Positions 8,797-17,347 are shown, counted from the stretch's first letter. The stretch: DNA of 64,000 nt from Lapidilactobacillus concavus DSM 17758 (GCF_001435835.1 NZ_AZFX01000080.1:18362-82361); one strand, 5' to 3'. Numbers and translations are program-made. Notes: generated by a model from the sequence alone, not told the origin.

Positions 8797-9465
8797 TTAA
8801 GCTAAGATGATCATCAGAATCGCACTGAAGATGTTTAAGCAAACGGGGACTTCAAATCGTCGTGTGTAAAGGAAACTCAAGGCGAACAGCCAGCCAAGGG
8901 AGAGTTGCAAGAAGGCAGGCATGAAGAAAGGCTGGAATTGTAACGCGGCGAAGATCAAGCCACTGATCAACATGCCAAGCACGGTGTTGATTGGCGTTGC
9001 GCGTCGGAAGAAATAATTGAAGAAGAAGCCAGTGGCGATGAATTGCTGCAAGATTGGCAGGATGATACCGACAATCAAGATGTTGAGCCAGAACCCACCA
9101 TCTTTGAGATCAAATTTCGTGACCGTCGTTTCAAATTTTGGAATGGATCCGGCAACTTGCAACCAACCAATGACTAAGTTGAGGCCACCGATAATCAGAA
9201 CCAATAAAAACAAAAATCCAAAGGCATTCGCGAGGACTTTAGGCCGTGAATTCAATCTGTCTGAGAAATATTTCTGCTCCAAATTGAATTGGCGAATAAA
9301 GAAGAGCAAACTCAACGCTGCCGCCGACAAGCAGAGCACAAGAAAGATTCCCGAAAGCTTACCCTGCTCAAACGCCTGATCTTTGAGCCAAGTCGTGATG
9401 AGAACCATCGCGATAAAAATAGTATAGCGCACAAGATTGCCAATTAATGATGCTGGACTTTTCAT
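8797..9465 (-). CDS. CPBP-fold membrane protein lacking the protease catalytic residues
   Basis: 222 residues with about six to eight hydrophobic helices. The C-terminal half lines up with the CPBP (Abi/CAAX protease-like) domain. However, the PxxEExxFRG motif reads PILQQFIATG, the FAxxH motif reads FAALQF, and the late His/Asn motif reads VPVCLNIF. The Glu-Glu, Arg and both His positions are therefore replaced, so it is unlikely to be a protease. Members of this fold occur next to bacteriocin loci as immunity or modification proteins. The start ATG at 9465 follows AGGG with 9 bases between; an in-frame TTG at 9474 is possible. It is upstream of, and separately terminated from, the regulator and kinase genes. 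A role as an immunity-type protein is inference from context. Confidence 0.65.
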   Translation of the reverse strand: MKSPASLIGNLVRYTIFIAMVLITTWLKDQAFEQGKLSGIFLVLCLSAAALSLLFFIRQFNLEQKYFSDRLNSRPKVLANAFGFLFLLVLIIGGLNLVIGWLQVAGSIPKFETTVTKFDLKDGGFWLNILIVGIILPILQQFIATGFFFNYFFRRATPINTVLGMLISGLIFAALQFQPFFMPAFLQLSLGWLFALSFLYTRRFEVPVCLNIFSAILMIILA

Positions 9466-9676
9466 CTGATTCAACCCTAACCGATAATGTGTTTGTATTT
9501 ACTAAGTATGAGCATACAATAAAGCCACTGAGATTGCGATAATTAAGGCGACTCTTTAAAATTTCTAAAGTATTCCTCGCGTGACTGACCACTCAAATCT
9601 TGTCGTCGGCAGATTGGTTTGACGAGTCTATTTGCAAAGCTTGTTGCTGGTTAGGCGTCTTCGTTTTTGAATCCGC
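9466..9676. other. Intergenic gap with nothing recognised
   Basis: No coding sequence, repeat or paired LytTR-type site could be supported between the CPBP-like gene and the trpS promoter. The minus-strand promoter of the CPBP-like gene must lie here but has no clear hexamer pair. Confidence 0.5.
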
Positions 9677-9705
9677 TTGACTTTTGCCAGCAGATTTTCT
9701 ATGAT
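9677..9705 (+). promoter_or_regulatory. trpS promoter
   Basis: TTGACT at 9677-9682 and TATGAT at 9700-9705 are separated by exactly 17 bases. Transcription should start near 9712, at the beginning of the T-box leader. Confidence 0.8.
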
Positions 9706-9711
9706 GACGTT

Positions 9712-9960
9712 AATAGTTGCCATGGATACAGATGGTCTAGGAAAGAGTAAGACGTGTGTTTATTTCAGAGAGTAGTGGGTTGCTGCAACACTATATCAAC
9801 ACATGTCCGAATGGATCCTAAGGGAGTCACAGGCGCAAGTCGTGACGGTAGATGATGCCTTAAATCAGTCGAGTTGGCGTGTTATTGAACGCAACTTAGG
9901 TGGTACCGCGGAAAAATTTCGTCCTATTGTGATCTTGAAGATCATCATAGGACTTTTTTA
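9712..9960 (+). promoter_or_regulatory. Tryptophan T-box leader upstream of trpS
   Basis: A tRNA-sensing riboswitch: uncharged tRNA-Trp stabilises the antiterminator and lets trpS be transcribed. The conserved T-box core AGGTGGTACCGCGG is at 9898-9911. Stem I carries the GGAAAGAGTA and AGAGAG...GGGTTGCTG elements. The specifier is read as TGG at 9812-9814 within GAATGGATCC, matching trpS downstream. A terminator hairpin (GTCCTA at 9921 pairing with TAGGAC ending 9953) runs into seven Ts. Confidence 0.93.
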
Positions 9961-9992
9961 ATGCATTAATTTTATTTTTGGAGGAAATTCAA

Positions 9993-11009
9993 ATGGCTAA
10001 GAAAACAATTTTAACAGCGGATCGACCAACCGGTAAGCTACACATTGGTCATTATTTAGGTTCACTCAAGAACCGTGTTGCGCTACAAAATTCAGGGGAA
10101 TATAACACCTACGTTATGATTGCCGACGTGCAAGCAATGACTGATAATGCACGTAACCCCGAGAAAATTCGTCAAAGCTTAATTCAAGTCGCCTTGGATT
10201 ATTTAGCTGTCGGAATCGATCCTAAAAAATCGACGATCCTCGTGCAATCACAGATCCCCGCGCTAAATGAATTAACAATGTATTACTTGGATCTTGTGAC
10301 TGTTTCACGGCTAGAGCGAAATCCAACCGTCAAAAGTGAGATTCAGCAAAAAGCCTTTGGACAATCGATCCCAGCAGGCTTCTTAGTTTATCCTGTCAGT
10401 GAAACCGCAGATATTACAGCATTTAAGGCCGATACTGTTCCTGTTGGCGATGACCAAGAACCGATGATGGAACAAGCGCGTGAGATCGTCAGAACATTCA
10501 ACACCACGTATCAAACGAATGTCTTAGTTGAGCCCCAAGGCTATTTTCCACCAAAGGGACAAGGGCGCTTGCCAGGCTTAGATGGCAACGCGAAGATGAG
10601 CAAGTCGCTGAACAACGCGATCTATCTCGCCGACACCGCGGATGAACTCCGACAAAAAGTGATGTCGATGTATACCGATCCCAACCATATTCACGTCTCA
10701 GATCCCGGAAAAATTGAAGGCAATATGGTCTTCACTTATTTGGACATTTTTGACGATGACAAGGCACATGTCGCTGAATTAAAGGCAGAATACCAGCATG
10801 GTGGTTTAGGTGATGTGAAAATTAAACGCTACCTAAATGAAGTTCTAGAAGCAACCTTTGGACCAATTCGCCAGCGCCGAGAAGAATTCGCAAAAGACAT
10901 CCCAGCAGTCTACCAGATGTTAAAAGAAGGCAGCGAGCGAGCAAATGAAGTTGCAGAGCAAACCTTGCAAGAAGTAAGAGCAGCAATAGGATTAAATTAT
11001 TTTGACTAG
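9993..11009 (+). CDS. trpS: Tryptophanyl-tRNA synthetase
   Basis: Class I synthetase that charges tRNA-Trp with tryptophan in the cytoplasm; 338 residues, the usual size. The HIGH motif appears as [10 protein letters not shown] near residue 17, and the KMSKS loop as AKMSKSLNN near residue 200. The start is the ATG at 9993, 8 bases after GGAGG; the in-frame TTG at 9978 overlaps the ribosome binding site and is rejected. Expression is controlled by the T-box leader immediately upstream. The stop codon touches an intergenic hairpin repeat that begins at 11009. Confidence 0.97.
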   Translation: MAKKTILTADRPTGKLHIGHYLGSLKNRVALQNSGEYNTYVMIADVQAMTDNARNPEKIRQSLIQVALDYLAVGIDPKKSTILVQSQIPALNELTMYYLDLVTVSRLERNPTVKSEIQQKAFGQSIPAGFLVYPVSETADITAFKADTVPVGDDQEPMMEQAREIVRTFNTTYQTNVLVEPQGYFPPKGQGRLPGLDGNAKMSKSLNNAIYLADTADELRQKVMSMYTDPNHIHVSDPGKIEGNMVFTYLDIFDDDKAHVAELKAEYQHGGLGDVKIKRYLNEVLEATFGPIRQRREEFAKDIPAVYQMLKEGSERANEVAEQTLQEVRAAIGLNYFD

Positions 11010-11086
11010 AGTGCGGAACAAGGCGGTTAGAGTGTGACAGCTCACGGGTTGAATTTGACCCGTCAGTCCACTCCGTTCCCTGACTC
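11009..11086 (+). repeat. Intergenic hairpin repeat, copy A
   Basis: Begins GAGTGCGGAACAAGGCGGTT at the trpS stop. It folds as nested arms: GAGT..GGAAC with GTTCC..ACTC, GAGTG with CACTC, and a central ACGGGT/ACCCGT hairpin. The opening ~20 bases recur almost unchanged at 11275. It may end the trpS transcript. Confidence 0.6.
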
Positions 11087-11274
11087 AGATGTGAAGGCAG
11101 AGTTGGGATGTAAAATTAAGAAGTAGAAATTCATAATTATCACTGAGCCAGTTATTCAATAGTTTAGACTAAATCAGAAGTTGCGGAGGAAAATGGTTGT
11201 GAGGCTGTGAAAGTTCTGTTGGACTGCATGCTTCTTGCAGTCTTACAAAACGGGTAAATTGGAGACTTTGAATA

Positions 11275-11386
11275 GAGTGTGGAACAAGGCGGTCAGCTAT
11301 CGAGCATTAACGATAACTTCTGAATGATTCGCTTGCGAATCGTTTAGAAGTTGTTGTTAAGCACAGATAGTTGCCTTGTGGAGCAC
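11275..11386 (+). repeat. Intergenic hairpin repeat, copy B
   Basis: Opens GAGTGTGGAACAAGGCGGTC, nearly identical to copy A. It forms one long interrupted stem: CAAGGC/GCCTTG, CTATC/GATAG, TTAAC/GTTAA, AACTTCT/AGAAGTT and GATTCG/CGAATC around a TTG-sized loop near 11333. Outside the first ~20 bases it does not match copy A, so only the border is shared. Confidence 0.6.
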
Positions 11387-11520
11387 GTTTTTGAAGGCTC
11401 CAATTTTAGGCTGGAGCCATTTTTGCAGCAAGCGAAGCGCGCTACAAAAAGGCGGAAGCCGGCCCCACAGCAGGAACAACCATCTTCCGTAGCAACTTCG
11501 TCAAACCACTTCAACGCAAA
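11387..11520. other. Non-coding stretch with a small terminator-like hairpin
   Basis: GGCTCCA (11396-11402) pairs with TGGAGCC (11412-11418) and is followed by ATTTTT, resembling a plus-strand terminator. Short open frames on both strands here overlap the hairpins and have no ribosome binding site. I see no supported gene in 11010-11578. Confidence 0.45.
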
Positions 11521-11566
11521 AATGAGGCTCGAATCCAACTAAACTGGGTTCGAGCCTCATTCCTTT
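11521..11566. terminator. Bidirectional terminator downstream of dps
   Basis: AATGAGGCTCGAA (11521-11533) and TTCGAGCCTCATT (11549-11561) form a 13-bp perfect stem. In the minus direction it is followed by a T-run (rc of the As at 11518-11522), ending the dps transcript. Confidence 0.85.
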
Positions 11567-11578
11567 TAGCACCATGTA

Positions 11579-12055
11579 TTATGCCTGAGCATCTTGCCCA
11601 AGAAATGCATTCAGTGTCCAAATATTTTTATCAACAGCTGCTTTGAAGCCGTTCAACATATCTTGCGTTGGCCAATCTTTCTCGCTGTCGGAAATCTCCA
11701 TGCCTTTCTGGTATTGATCCCGTAAATACTTGAATTGATCTGTTAGACGTTGCATGTATTCGTTGAGTGAATATTTACCAAATTCACCAGGTTCTTCAGA
11801 CAAACCAGTGTGGTCGATGAATTCTTGAGTCGTTGAATATGGCGAACCGCCGATTGCAATCAGTCGCTCAGCAATTTCATCGAGCTGCTCATTCAGCTGA
11901 TCCATGTAGTCGTCCATTAGAGGGTGCAGACGGAAAAATTCACGACCGCGCATATACCAGTGTATTTGGTGAATGTTCACCGTTAACTGACTGATATCGG
12001 CGACAAGCTGGTTCAACTGATCTTTGGTCTGTGGATATTGATAATCGTTTTCCAT
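11579..12055 (-). CDS. dps: Dps family ferritin-like DNA-binding protein
   Basis: Dps proteins form 12-mer shells that oxidise and store iron with hydrogen peroxide and protect DNA in stress. This one has 158 residues, the normal length. The ferroxidase region is seen as HQIHWYMRG near residue 30 and HPLMDDYMDQLNEQLDEIAERL near 44-65, with His, Asp and Glu at the expected spacing. The start ATG at 12055 lies just downstream of a GGAGGAC-type site on the minus strand. It is monocistronic, with a promoter at 12100-12128 and a strong terminator. Confidence 0.9.
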   Translation of the reverse strand: MENDYQYPQTKDQLNQLVADISQLTVNIHQIHWYMRGREFFRLHPLMDDYMDQLNEQLDEIAERLIAIGGSPYSTTQEFIDHTGLSEEPGEFGKYSLNEYMQRLTDQFKYLRDQYQKGMEISDSEKDWPTQDMLNGFKAAVDKNIWTLNAFLGQDAQA

Positions 12056-12099
12056 GGGGATGTCCTCCGTTTTTGAGTTCAGTAACTTGTTGCGAAGTC

Positions 12100-12128
12100 A
12101 TCATAACAAAGTGCTAATTTTTATGCAA
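12100..12128 (-). promoter_or_regulatory. dps promoter
   Basis: On the minus strand TTGCAT (rc 12123-12128) and TATGAT (rc 12100-12105) are 17 bases apart, about 45 bases upstream of the dps start. The rest of the 12056-12355 gap holds the promoter region of the MATE gene (an extended -10, TGCTACAAT, near 12257) and nothing else I recognise. Confidence 0.75.
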
Positions 12129-12355
12129 AGAAAACGGTTTATATTTTATTTTGATCAAATTGATTTGAATCGTTGCGTTAATCAAATTTATGGTTCAAAT
12201 TCGCAGATTTTTTAAGAAGTTTTAGCGCAGCTATCTTTAATTTATCTGGGAAAATGCTACAATACTTGTACAAACCAATTCAGTTGAGTTTATTTTTTTA
12301 AGTAAAATGGTGAAGCGCTTGATTGATTAACGCGTCACCGACATGGAGGATACTA

Positions 12356-13714
12356 TTGCGCGACTTAACTAAGGGTAAACCAATTATTCAGATTATCTTT
12401 TTTACGATTCCGTTGTTGATTGGGAATATGTTTCAACAGGTCTACACGCTATCGGATACGATTATTGTTGGGCGAACGATTGGTGTTAAGGCACTGGCCG
12501 CAGTTGGGGCAACGGGGAGCTTGTCGTTTCTGATCATCGGGATCGCGCAAGGCGCAACGAATGGATTTGCCATCATTGCCGCGCGGCGATATGGTGCCGG
12601 TGATCTACGTGGTGTCAAGCGAAGTTTTGCGACGAGTATTGTCATCAGCTTGGCACTGTCACTGATTCTTTCGGTGATTGGATTGACATTTTGTGGTGAA
12701 ATTTTACGACTCATGCAAACGCCGCCGGATATAATTGCGAACTCTTATACGTTTTTGAGTATTCAGTTTGGCGGTATTTTTGCAATTGTCGCCTATAATT
12801 TGTTTGCCAATATGATCCGGGCGATGGGCAATAGTCAAACACCGTTATATTTTTTGATTTTTGCCTGTGTCATCAATATCGGTCTCGAACTATTATTCAT
12901 TCTCGTGTTTAAATGGGGAATTGCTGGTGCGTCAGTCGCGACATTACTTGCCCAATTTATTTCGGCAATCATGTGTCTGGTCTTTATTTATCGATCATTT
13001 CCGTTATTGCAGATTTCGAAATCCGACTTCAAATTAGAGAAAGCCGAGATCAAGGAACACTTACGAATGGGATTACCGATGGGATTTCAGTCGTCGATCA
13101 TTGCGATGGGTTCAGTGATTTTACAATTGATGTTGAATACGTTGGGGTCAACATCAGTCGCTGCGTATACGGCTGCGGGACGAATCGACAGCTTGGCGAC
13201 GATGCCAGCGATGTCGTTCGGTATCACGATGGCGACCTTTGCTGCTCAGAATTTGGGTGCGCGCGAATTTAATCGGATTCGTCAAGGCGTTTTGCAAACG
13301 TTGGCCGTGTCTGTGATTTTTTCCGCAGTGACTGGTGCATTGATCATTATCTTCGGCCGGCTGCTGGTGAATCTATTCATCGGCAATAATCAACCACTTG
13401 TGACGAGCACCGCCCAAACTTATTTTCATTTCAACAGTAGCTTGTATTGGCTCTTATCGATTTTGTTCGTGGTACGTTATACGTTGCAAGGTTTAGGCCA
13501 GAGTTTAGTGCCAACCCTTGCCGGTATCATGGAATTGTTGATGCGGACGTTCGCCGGGTTAGTCTTAGTCGGAATGTTTGGCTTTGCTGGTGCAAGTATG
13601 GCCAACCCACTCGCTTGGATCGGCTCGCTACTCGTTTTGATCAGTTCCTATGTTCGAACAATGAGACACTTGAGAAAATTAGCCGATGAGCCAGAAAACG
13701 TGATTGAGTCTTAA
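12356..13714 (+). CDS. MATE family efflux pump
   Basis: A membrane antiporter of the multidrug and toxin extrusion family: 452 residues with about 12 hydrophobic helices in two repeats. The N-terminus RDLTKGKPIIQIIFFTIPLL followed by GNMFQQVYTLSDTIIVGR is the family signature. The start is TTG at 12356, 6 bases after GGAGG (12345-12349) and just before the canonical RDLTKG; an open frame extends upstream to 12323 without a suitable site. The substrate cannot be told from sequence. It stands alone, ended by a strong terminator at 13754-13790. Confidence 0.9.
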   Translation: MRDLTKGKPIIQIIFFTIPLLIGNMFQQVYTLSDTIIVGRTIGVKALAAVGATGSLSFLIIGIAQGATNGFAIIAARRYGAGDLRGVKRSFATSIVISLALSLILSVIGLTFCGEILRLMQTPPDIIANSYTFLSIQFGGIFAIVAYNLFANMIRAMGNSQTPLYFLIFACVINIGLELLFILVFKWGIAGASVATLLAQFISAIMCLVFIYRSFPLLQISKSDFKLEKAEIKEHLRMGLPMGFQSSIIAMGSVILQLMLNTLGSTSVAAYTAAGRIDSLATMPAMSFGITMATFAAQNLGAREFNRIRQGVLQTLAVSVIFSAVTGALIIIFGRLLVNLFIGNNQPLVTSTAQTYFHFNSSLYWLLSILFVVRYTLQGLGQSLVPTLAGIMELLMRTFAGLVLVGMFGFAGASMANPLAWIGSLLVLISSYVRTMRHLRKLADEPENVIES

Positions 13715-13753
13715 TCTATTTCAAAACAGTGTGCAACTTCATCGTTATCGGTG

Positions 13754-13790
13754 TTAAAAGAGCCTGCGTTTTTTACGCAGGCTCTTTTAA
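13754..13790. terminator. Terminator after the MATE gene
   Basis: AAAAGAGCCTGCG pairs with CGCAGGCTCTTTT across a T loop, with As before and Ts after, so it works both ways. Confidence 0.9.
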
Positions 13791-13865
13791 TTTGTTGATT
13801 TAATTATGATGAGATAACTGTGGGTCCTGCTTTTAGGTCAGGAGGGGGCCAACTTAAAATCGCAA

Positions 13866-13895
13866 ACAAAAAAGCATGCCGAATTTCAGCATGCT
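13866..13895 (-). terminator. Terminator of the aldo/keto reductase gene
   Basis: On the minus strand AGCATGCTGAAATTCGGCATGCT is followed by six Ts, about 28 bases past the reductase stop. Confidence 0.8.
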
Positions 13896-13923
13896 AAGTC
13901 GAATTGATGATGAAACGTAATCG

Positions 13924-14841
13924 CTAAGGTAAATCGTTGCCAGCTGCCAAGTACAGTTCGTACCACTCCGAATGCGTGAGTGGGGCTTGGTCGGCTTCAC
14001 AGATTTGGGCTAGACGTTCTGGATTGGTCGTGCCGGCGATCACTTGGACGCTGGTTGGCAGACGTAAGATCCAGGCAGCAGCGACCGCATTAACGTTGGT
14101 GCTATATTTATCAGCCATCTTTTTCAAGACGGTGTTCACTTCTGGAAACTTCGGATTGTCAATGAAGACGCCATCGAAGAAGCCATATTGATAAGGGCTC
14201 CATGCTTGAATCGTGATATTATTCAAGCGTGAATATTCATAAACACTACCATCGTGGTTCGTGCTGCGTGCATCGGTCATATTTGTGTGAATGCCAAAAT
14301 CGAGCATGCCCGTGTGCATCAGGCCAAGTTGTAATTGGTTAATGACCAGTGGTTGAGCAACAGCTTGTTGCAGCAATTCAATTTGCATTGGGTTGAAGTT
14401 GCTGACACCGAATTCGCGGACCTTGCCAGATTTTTGTAATTCAAAAAAGGCTTCGGCAATTTCGTCTGGTTGCATTAAGATATCAGGGCGATGCAACAAA
14501 AGAAAATCAACGTGATCGAGTCCCATGCGCTCAAGTGAGCCATCGAGCGACTCGAGAATATGTTTCTTCGAAAAATCGTATTCACCTTTCTTGATACCAA
14601 CCTTGGTTTGAATCAGGATGTCATCACGCTTGATTGAAGATGCAGCTAGAGCATCTCCGAAACGGCGCTCGGAATCACCACCGCCATAAATGTCGGCGTT
14701 GTCGAAAAAGTTGACGCCATGTTCAACGGCAGTTTCTAGTAACTTGACAGTTTCGTCAGTCGTCTTGCTATCAATCCGCATCATGCCGAGTGCGATTTCT
14801 GATGCGTTGATATTATCTAGTCCTATGCTTACTTGACGCAT
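13924..14841 (-). CDS. Aldo/keto reductase
   Basis: A cytoplasmic NAD(P)H-dependent oxidoreductase with a TIM-barrel, 305 residues. The catalytic tetrad is visible: Asp in NFFDNADIY, Tyr in the same motif, Lys in IQTKVGI and His in LLLHRPD. The GVSNFN motif and the cofactor-binding tail IAGTTNPERL are present. It resembles the YdhF branch. The start ATG at 14841 follows GGAGG by 5 bases. It is monocistronic. The physiological substrate is unknown. Confidence 0.92.
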   Translation of the reverse strand: MRQVSIGLDNINASEIALGMMRIDSKTTDETVKLLETAVEHGVNFFDNADIYGGGDSERRFGDALAASSIKRDDILIQTKVGIKKGEYDFSKKHILESLDGSLERMGLDHVDFLLLHRPDILMQPDEIAEAFFELQKSGKVREFGVSNFNPMQIELLQQAVAQPLVINQLQLGLMHTGMLDFGIHTNMTDARSTNHDGSVYEYSRLNNITIQAWSPYQYGFFDGVFIDNPKFPEVNTVLKKMADKYSTNVNAVAAAWILRLPTSVQVIAGTTNPERLAQICEADQAPLTHSEWYELYLAAGNDLP

Positions 14842-14907
14842 AATAGCCTCCTAAAGATCATTTTAATGCAAATGGTGCTTGCCTACATGTGGCTCAAGCT
14901 CATTATA

Positions 14908-15423
14908 CTACACACAACCAGGGACGTGAATGGTTGTGGAAGCGATGACTGAATTTTCTAATTGGCGATGAAAGTCGTTATACCAATAACCGTTGTTTAA
15001 ATCAAGTCGTCGATTAAGCGCGTAGACGCATAATTGGTAGTCATGATCTTGATCGGGCGGTTGAGGGCCAACATAGTGTTGCGAAATTTTTGCATCGGTG
15101 ATGTTGACCAATTTACCGGCATTGCTGTTGCGTCCTTGAACGAAATCGGTTGAGGTCAGCTGACTAGCATTTTCAGGAATCTGAACGACTTCCTGTGGGG
15201 CTATATTTGCAGCTAACCAATGAATCCAGACGAATCCACCAACGGGTACGGCATCGAAGTCCAAAAAAGTGAGTGCCAGACTTACCGTTCCTGCAGGAAT
15301 ATCGGTAATGGTCAAGGGTGGTGAGACCAAGGGATACCCTTGATAAAGTTCAGTGGATGCGGCATGTTTGCTATAACGATCTGGCAAATAACCGCTAGGG
15401 GTCAGCGGAATATCTATTTTCAT
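14908..15423 (-). CDS. YbhB/YbcL family (PEBP-like) protein
   Basis: 171 residues of the phosphatidylethanolamine-binding protein/Raf kinase inhibitor-like family, whose bacterial role is not settled. Family motifs seen: FLDFDAVPVGGFVWIHW, a QGRNSNAG loop, and HYVGPQPPDQDHDY, which carries the anion-pocket residues. The start ATG at 15423 is 8 bases after GGAG; a longer frame upstream (to 15501) lacks support. It is transcribed divergently from the HExxH gene; the 243 bases between hold a short TCGTGATCACGGA-type palindrome near 15535 and nothing more. Confidence 0.85.
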   Translation of the reverse strand: MKIDIPLTPSGYLPDRYSKHAASTELYQGYPLVSPPLTITDIPAGTVSLALTFLDFDAVPVGGFVWIHWLAANIAPQEVVQIPENASQLTSTDFVQGRNSNAGKLVNITDAKISQHYVGPQPPDQDHDYQLCVYALNRRLDLNNGYWYNDFHRQLENSVIASTTIHVPGCV

Positions 15424-15666
15424 CAGAACAACTCCAATCTTCACGATTTTATGAAATGGGCTATAATAAAGTGATGACTTGTGGTGGTTCATGCGGACCA
15501 AGCGATAGTTGGTTCAACCCCCTTAGCTAGGTAGTCGTGATCACGGACGAATCGGAACTAAGTTCGAAGAAGTGTGAGGGATGCGGTTCGCCACCAACAA
15601 TGCCAACTTTCCCGTCCATTGCTTTCTTCAATGACCATTAAAATCAATTCATCAAGGAGATAACTC

Positions 15667-16641
15667 ATGACAGCATCGATTCAGCTTTCAGCGTCAGTGC
15701 TTGCTTTTCTAGAGGAAATGCGGGCGACACTTGCACCACACACGATTGAACTACAGCTAAAGACTTCTCAGTTACCAGCTGGATCATTTGATCCCGAGGA
15801 ATTTGAAACCCGACACGATGATCAGGGTAACATTCAGATTCCAGTTTGGAATCAAGCCTTCGCTGATTTCATTGTAGTCCATGAATTGATCCATTTACAA
15901 CAAGAACGCCAGCAAATCGTTCAGATTGGATTCGTTCGTCTTGAAGATCAACAATTAGTGCAAGTTTTGTACGTGATTAGTCAAAGCTTAATGAATACGG
16001 TGTTACATCAGGGTATGCATTCGCAACTTAAGCAGTTTGAGTTATTCACTGAGCGTTTCAACTTAATTGTGCAATCAACTTTCGAGCAAGAATTGCCTGC
16101 AGAAACGGCGCAATCGAGTCATTTGCAGATTGTATTGACCGCCCTACAAATGATGGATACCTTTACTTTCATTGGTCAAATTCCGGCGTGGCGTGTCCGT
16201 TATCCGCGCAGTTTTATGCTAGCAGAACGTATGTGGCAGTTAATGCAGGATGCGCCGCTAGCGACTAACCGACATCTTCGGCATCTGTTCTTGGCATTAA
16301 ATCAGACCTTGACCGATTACTTCGAGTCAACGGAATTAGCCGCAATCGATTTGAGTCGTGATTTGATCGTCACACCGGTTTTTTCAGACCGCCAGCTAAA
16401 GCTAGACGTCCGCCAGTTATTTCAACTCTATCACGTCACCGATTCGGCTGGCCTTTATCTTGGATTAGGGCGTAATGACCAACAAGCTGCCTTTGAACTG
16501 CGCTTGCCTAAGTTATCTGACGCTGAACAACAGGCAAAGATGATGGGCATTTATCAATCAAAAATTGGTTCCTTTTTTGAGGCGTCTCACTTGCCATTTG
16601 CGCCACGAGATCTCGTGATTTTTGAACGGGCAGGTGACTAG
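15667..16641 (+). CDS. Uncharacterised protein with an HExxH zinc-protease-like motif
   Basis: 324 residues, no signal peptide or membrane helix, so cytoplasmic. The one recognisable motif is VHELIHLQQE near residue 79, which fits the HExxH zinc site of metallopeptidases. I cannot identify a third ligand with confidence. The rest is mostly helical and Gln/Leu-rich. It may belong to the lactobacillar group labelled IpaB/EvcA family, but I am not sure. The start ATG follows AAGGAG. It is the first gene of a tight operon: the SIR2 gene begins 1 base after its stop and the chorismate mutase gene directly after that, so the three products are made together. Function unknown. Confidence 0.7.
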   Translation: MTASIQLSASVLAFLEEMRATLAPHTIELQLKTSQLPAGSFDPEEFETRHDDQGNIQIPVWNQAFADFIVVHELIHLQQERQQIVQIGFVRLEDQQLVQVLYVISQSLMNTVLHQGMHSQLKQFELFTERFNLIVQSTFEQELPAETAQSSHLQIVLTALQMMDTFTFIGQIPAWRVRYPRSFMLAERMWQLMQDAPLATNRHLRHLFLALNQTLTDYFESTELAAIDLSRDLIVTPVFSDRQLKLDVRQLFQLYHVTDSAGLYLGLGRNDQQAAFELRLPKLSDAEQQAKMMGIYQSKIGSFFEASHLPFAPRDLVIFERAGD

Positions 16642-16642
16642 T

Positions 16643-17347
16643 ATGTCAACTTTTGATGAATTGGTAGCGGCACTTGAGCGTGCACAACATCCGGTCTTTT
16701 TAACGGGAGCCGGCGTCTCAACTCACTCGGGTATTCCGGATTACCGTTCGAAGACCGGAATCTACGCGGACCAAATTAGTCCTGAAGAATTGCTGAGCCA
16801 CGAGAATTTGCGGCAACACCCAGCTTCGTTCTATCAGTTTGTTAAGACGCGGATGTATTATCCACAAGCCCAACCGAATCTGATTCATCGTGAAATCGCT
16901 CGTCTGTGTCAAAATGGCGGTCGGTTGATCACACAGAATGTGGACGGTCTCGATTTAAAGGCAGGCAATCCACACGTGATCGAGTTTCACGGGGATCTTT
17001 ATGACCTATACTGTCAAACTTGTGGACAACCTGTGGATGCAGCGACTTATTTGCACGACTTTCATCATCAGGCTGATCAGGGCATTATTCGTCCCCGAAT
17101 TGTTTTGTACGGTGAACCAATTGACAGTGAGCGATTAAGGCAAGCGGTCATGACGATGCAACTGGCAGATCTGATCTTGATTGTTGGGACTAGTTTTCGC
17201 GTTTATCCTTTTGCACAGCTTTTGCAAGACGCGCCGGCATCTGCCGCAATCTATGCCATTAATCGCGAACCCATTTGGGAACCTGGCATCAAGATGATCC
17301 AGGATGATGCTTTGGCGGTCTTTAAAAAAATAAGTGAGGTTTTATAA
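16643..17347 (+). CDS. SIR2-family NAD-dependent protein deacylase with a half zinc ribbon
   Basis: Sirtuin of 234 residues: removes acyl groups from lysines using NAD+. The NAD site is seen as GAGVSTHSGIPDYRS near residue 24, TQNVDGL near 99 and the catalytic His in EFHGDLY near 116. Late motifs GTSFRVYPFAQL and IYAINREP are present. Only one zinc Cys pair exists (YCQTCG); the second, normally before the RPxIVLYGE motif, is absent and the region reads HDFHHQADQGIIRP. The start ATG at 16643 is one base after the upstream stop. The middle position in the operon suggests a shared role with the HExxH protein. Confidence 0.9.
   Translation: MSTFDELVAALERAQHPVFLTGAGVSTHSGIPDYRSKTGIYADQISPEELLSHENLRQHPASFYQFVKTRMYYPQAQPNLIHREIARLCQNGGRLITQNVDGLDLKAGNPHVIEFHGDLYDLYCQTCGQPVDAATYLHDFHHQADQGIIRPRIVLYGEPIDSERLRQAVMTMQLADLILIVGTSFRVYPFAQLLQDAPASAAIYAINREPIWEPGIKMIQDDALAVFKKISEVL

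Noticed and set aside
9368..9592. Minus-strand 74-residue open frame near the two-component genes, considered as a pheromone precursor
   Set aside because: It overlaps the CPBP gene in another frame, has no double-Gly leader and no clear ribosome binding site.
11344..11542. Two opposite open frames of about 63 residues
   Set aside because: They are antisense to each other, run through hairpins and a terminator, and lack ribosome binding sites.
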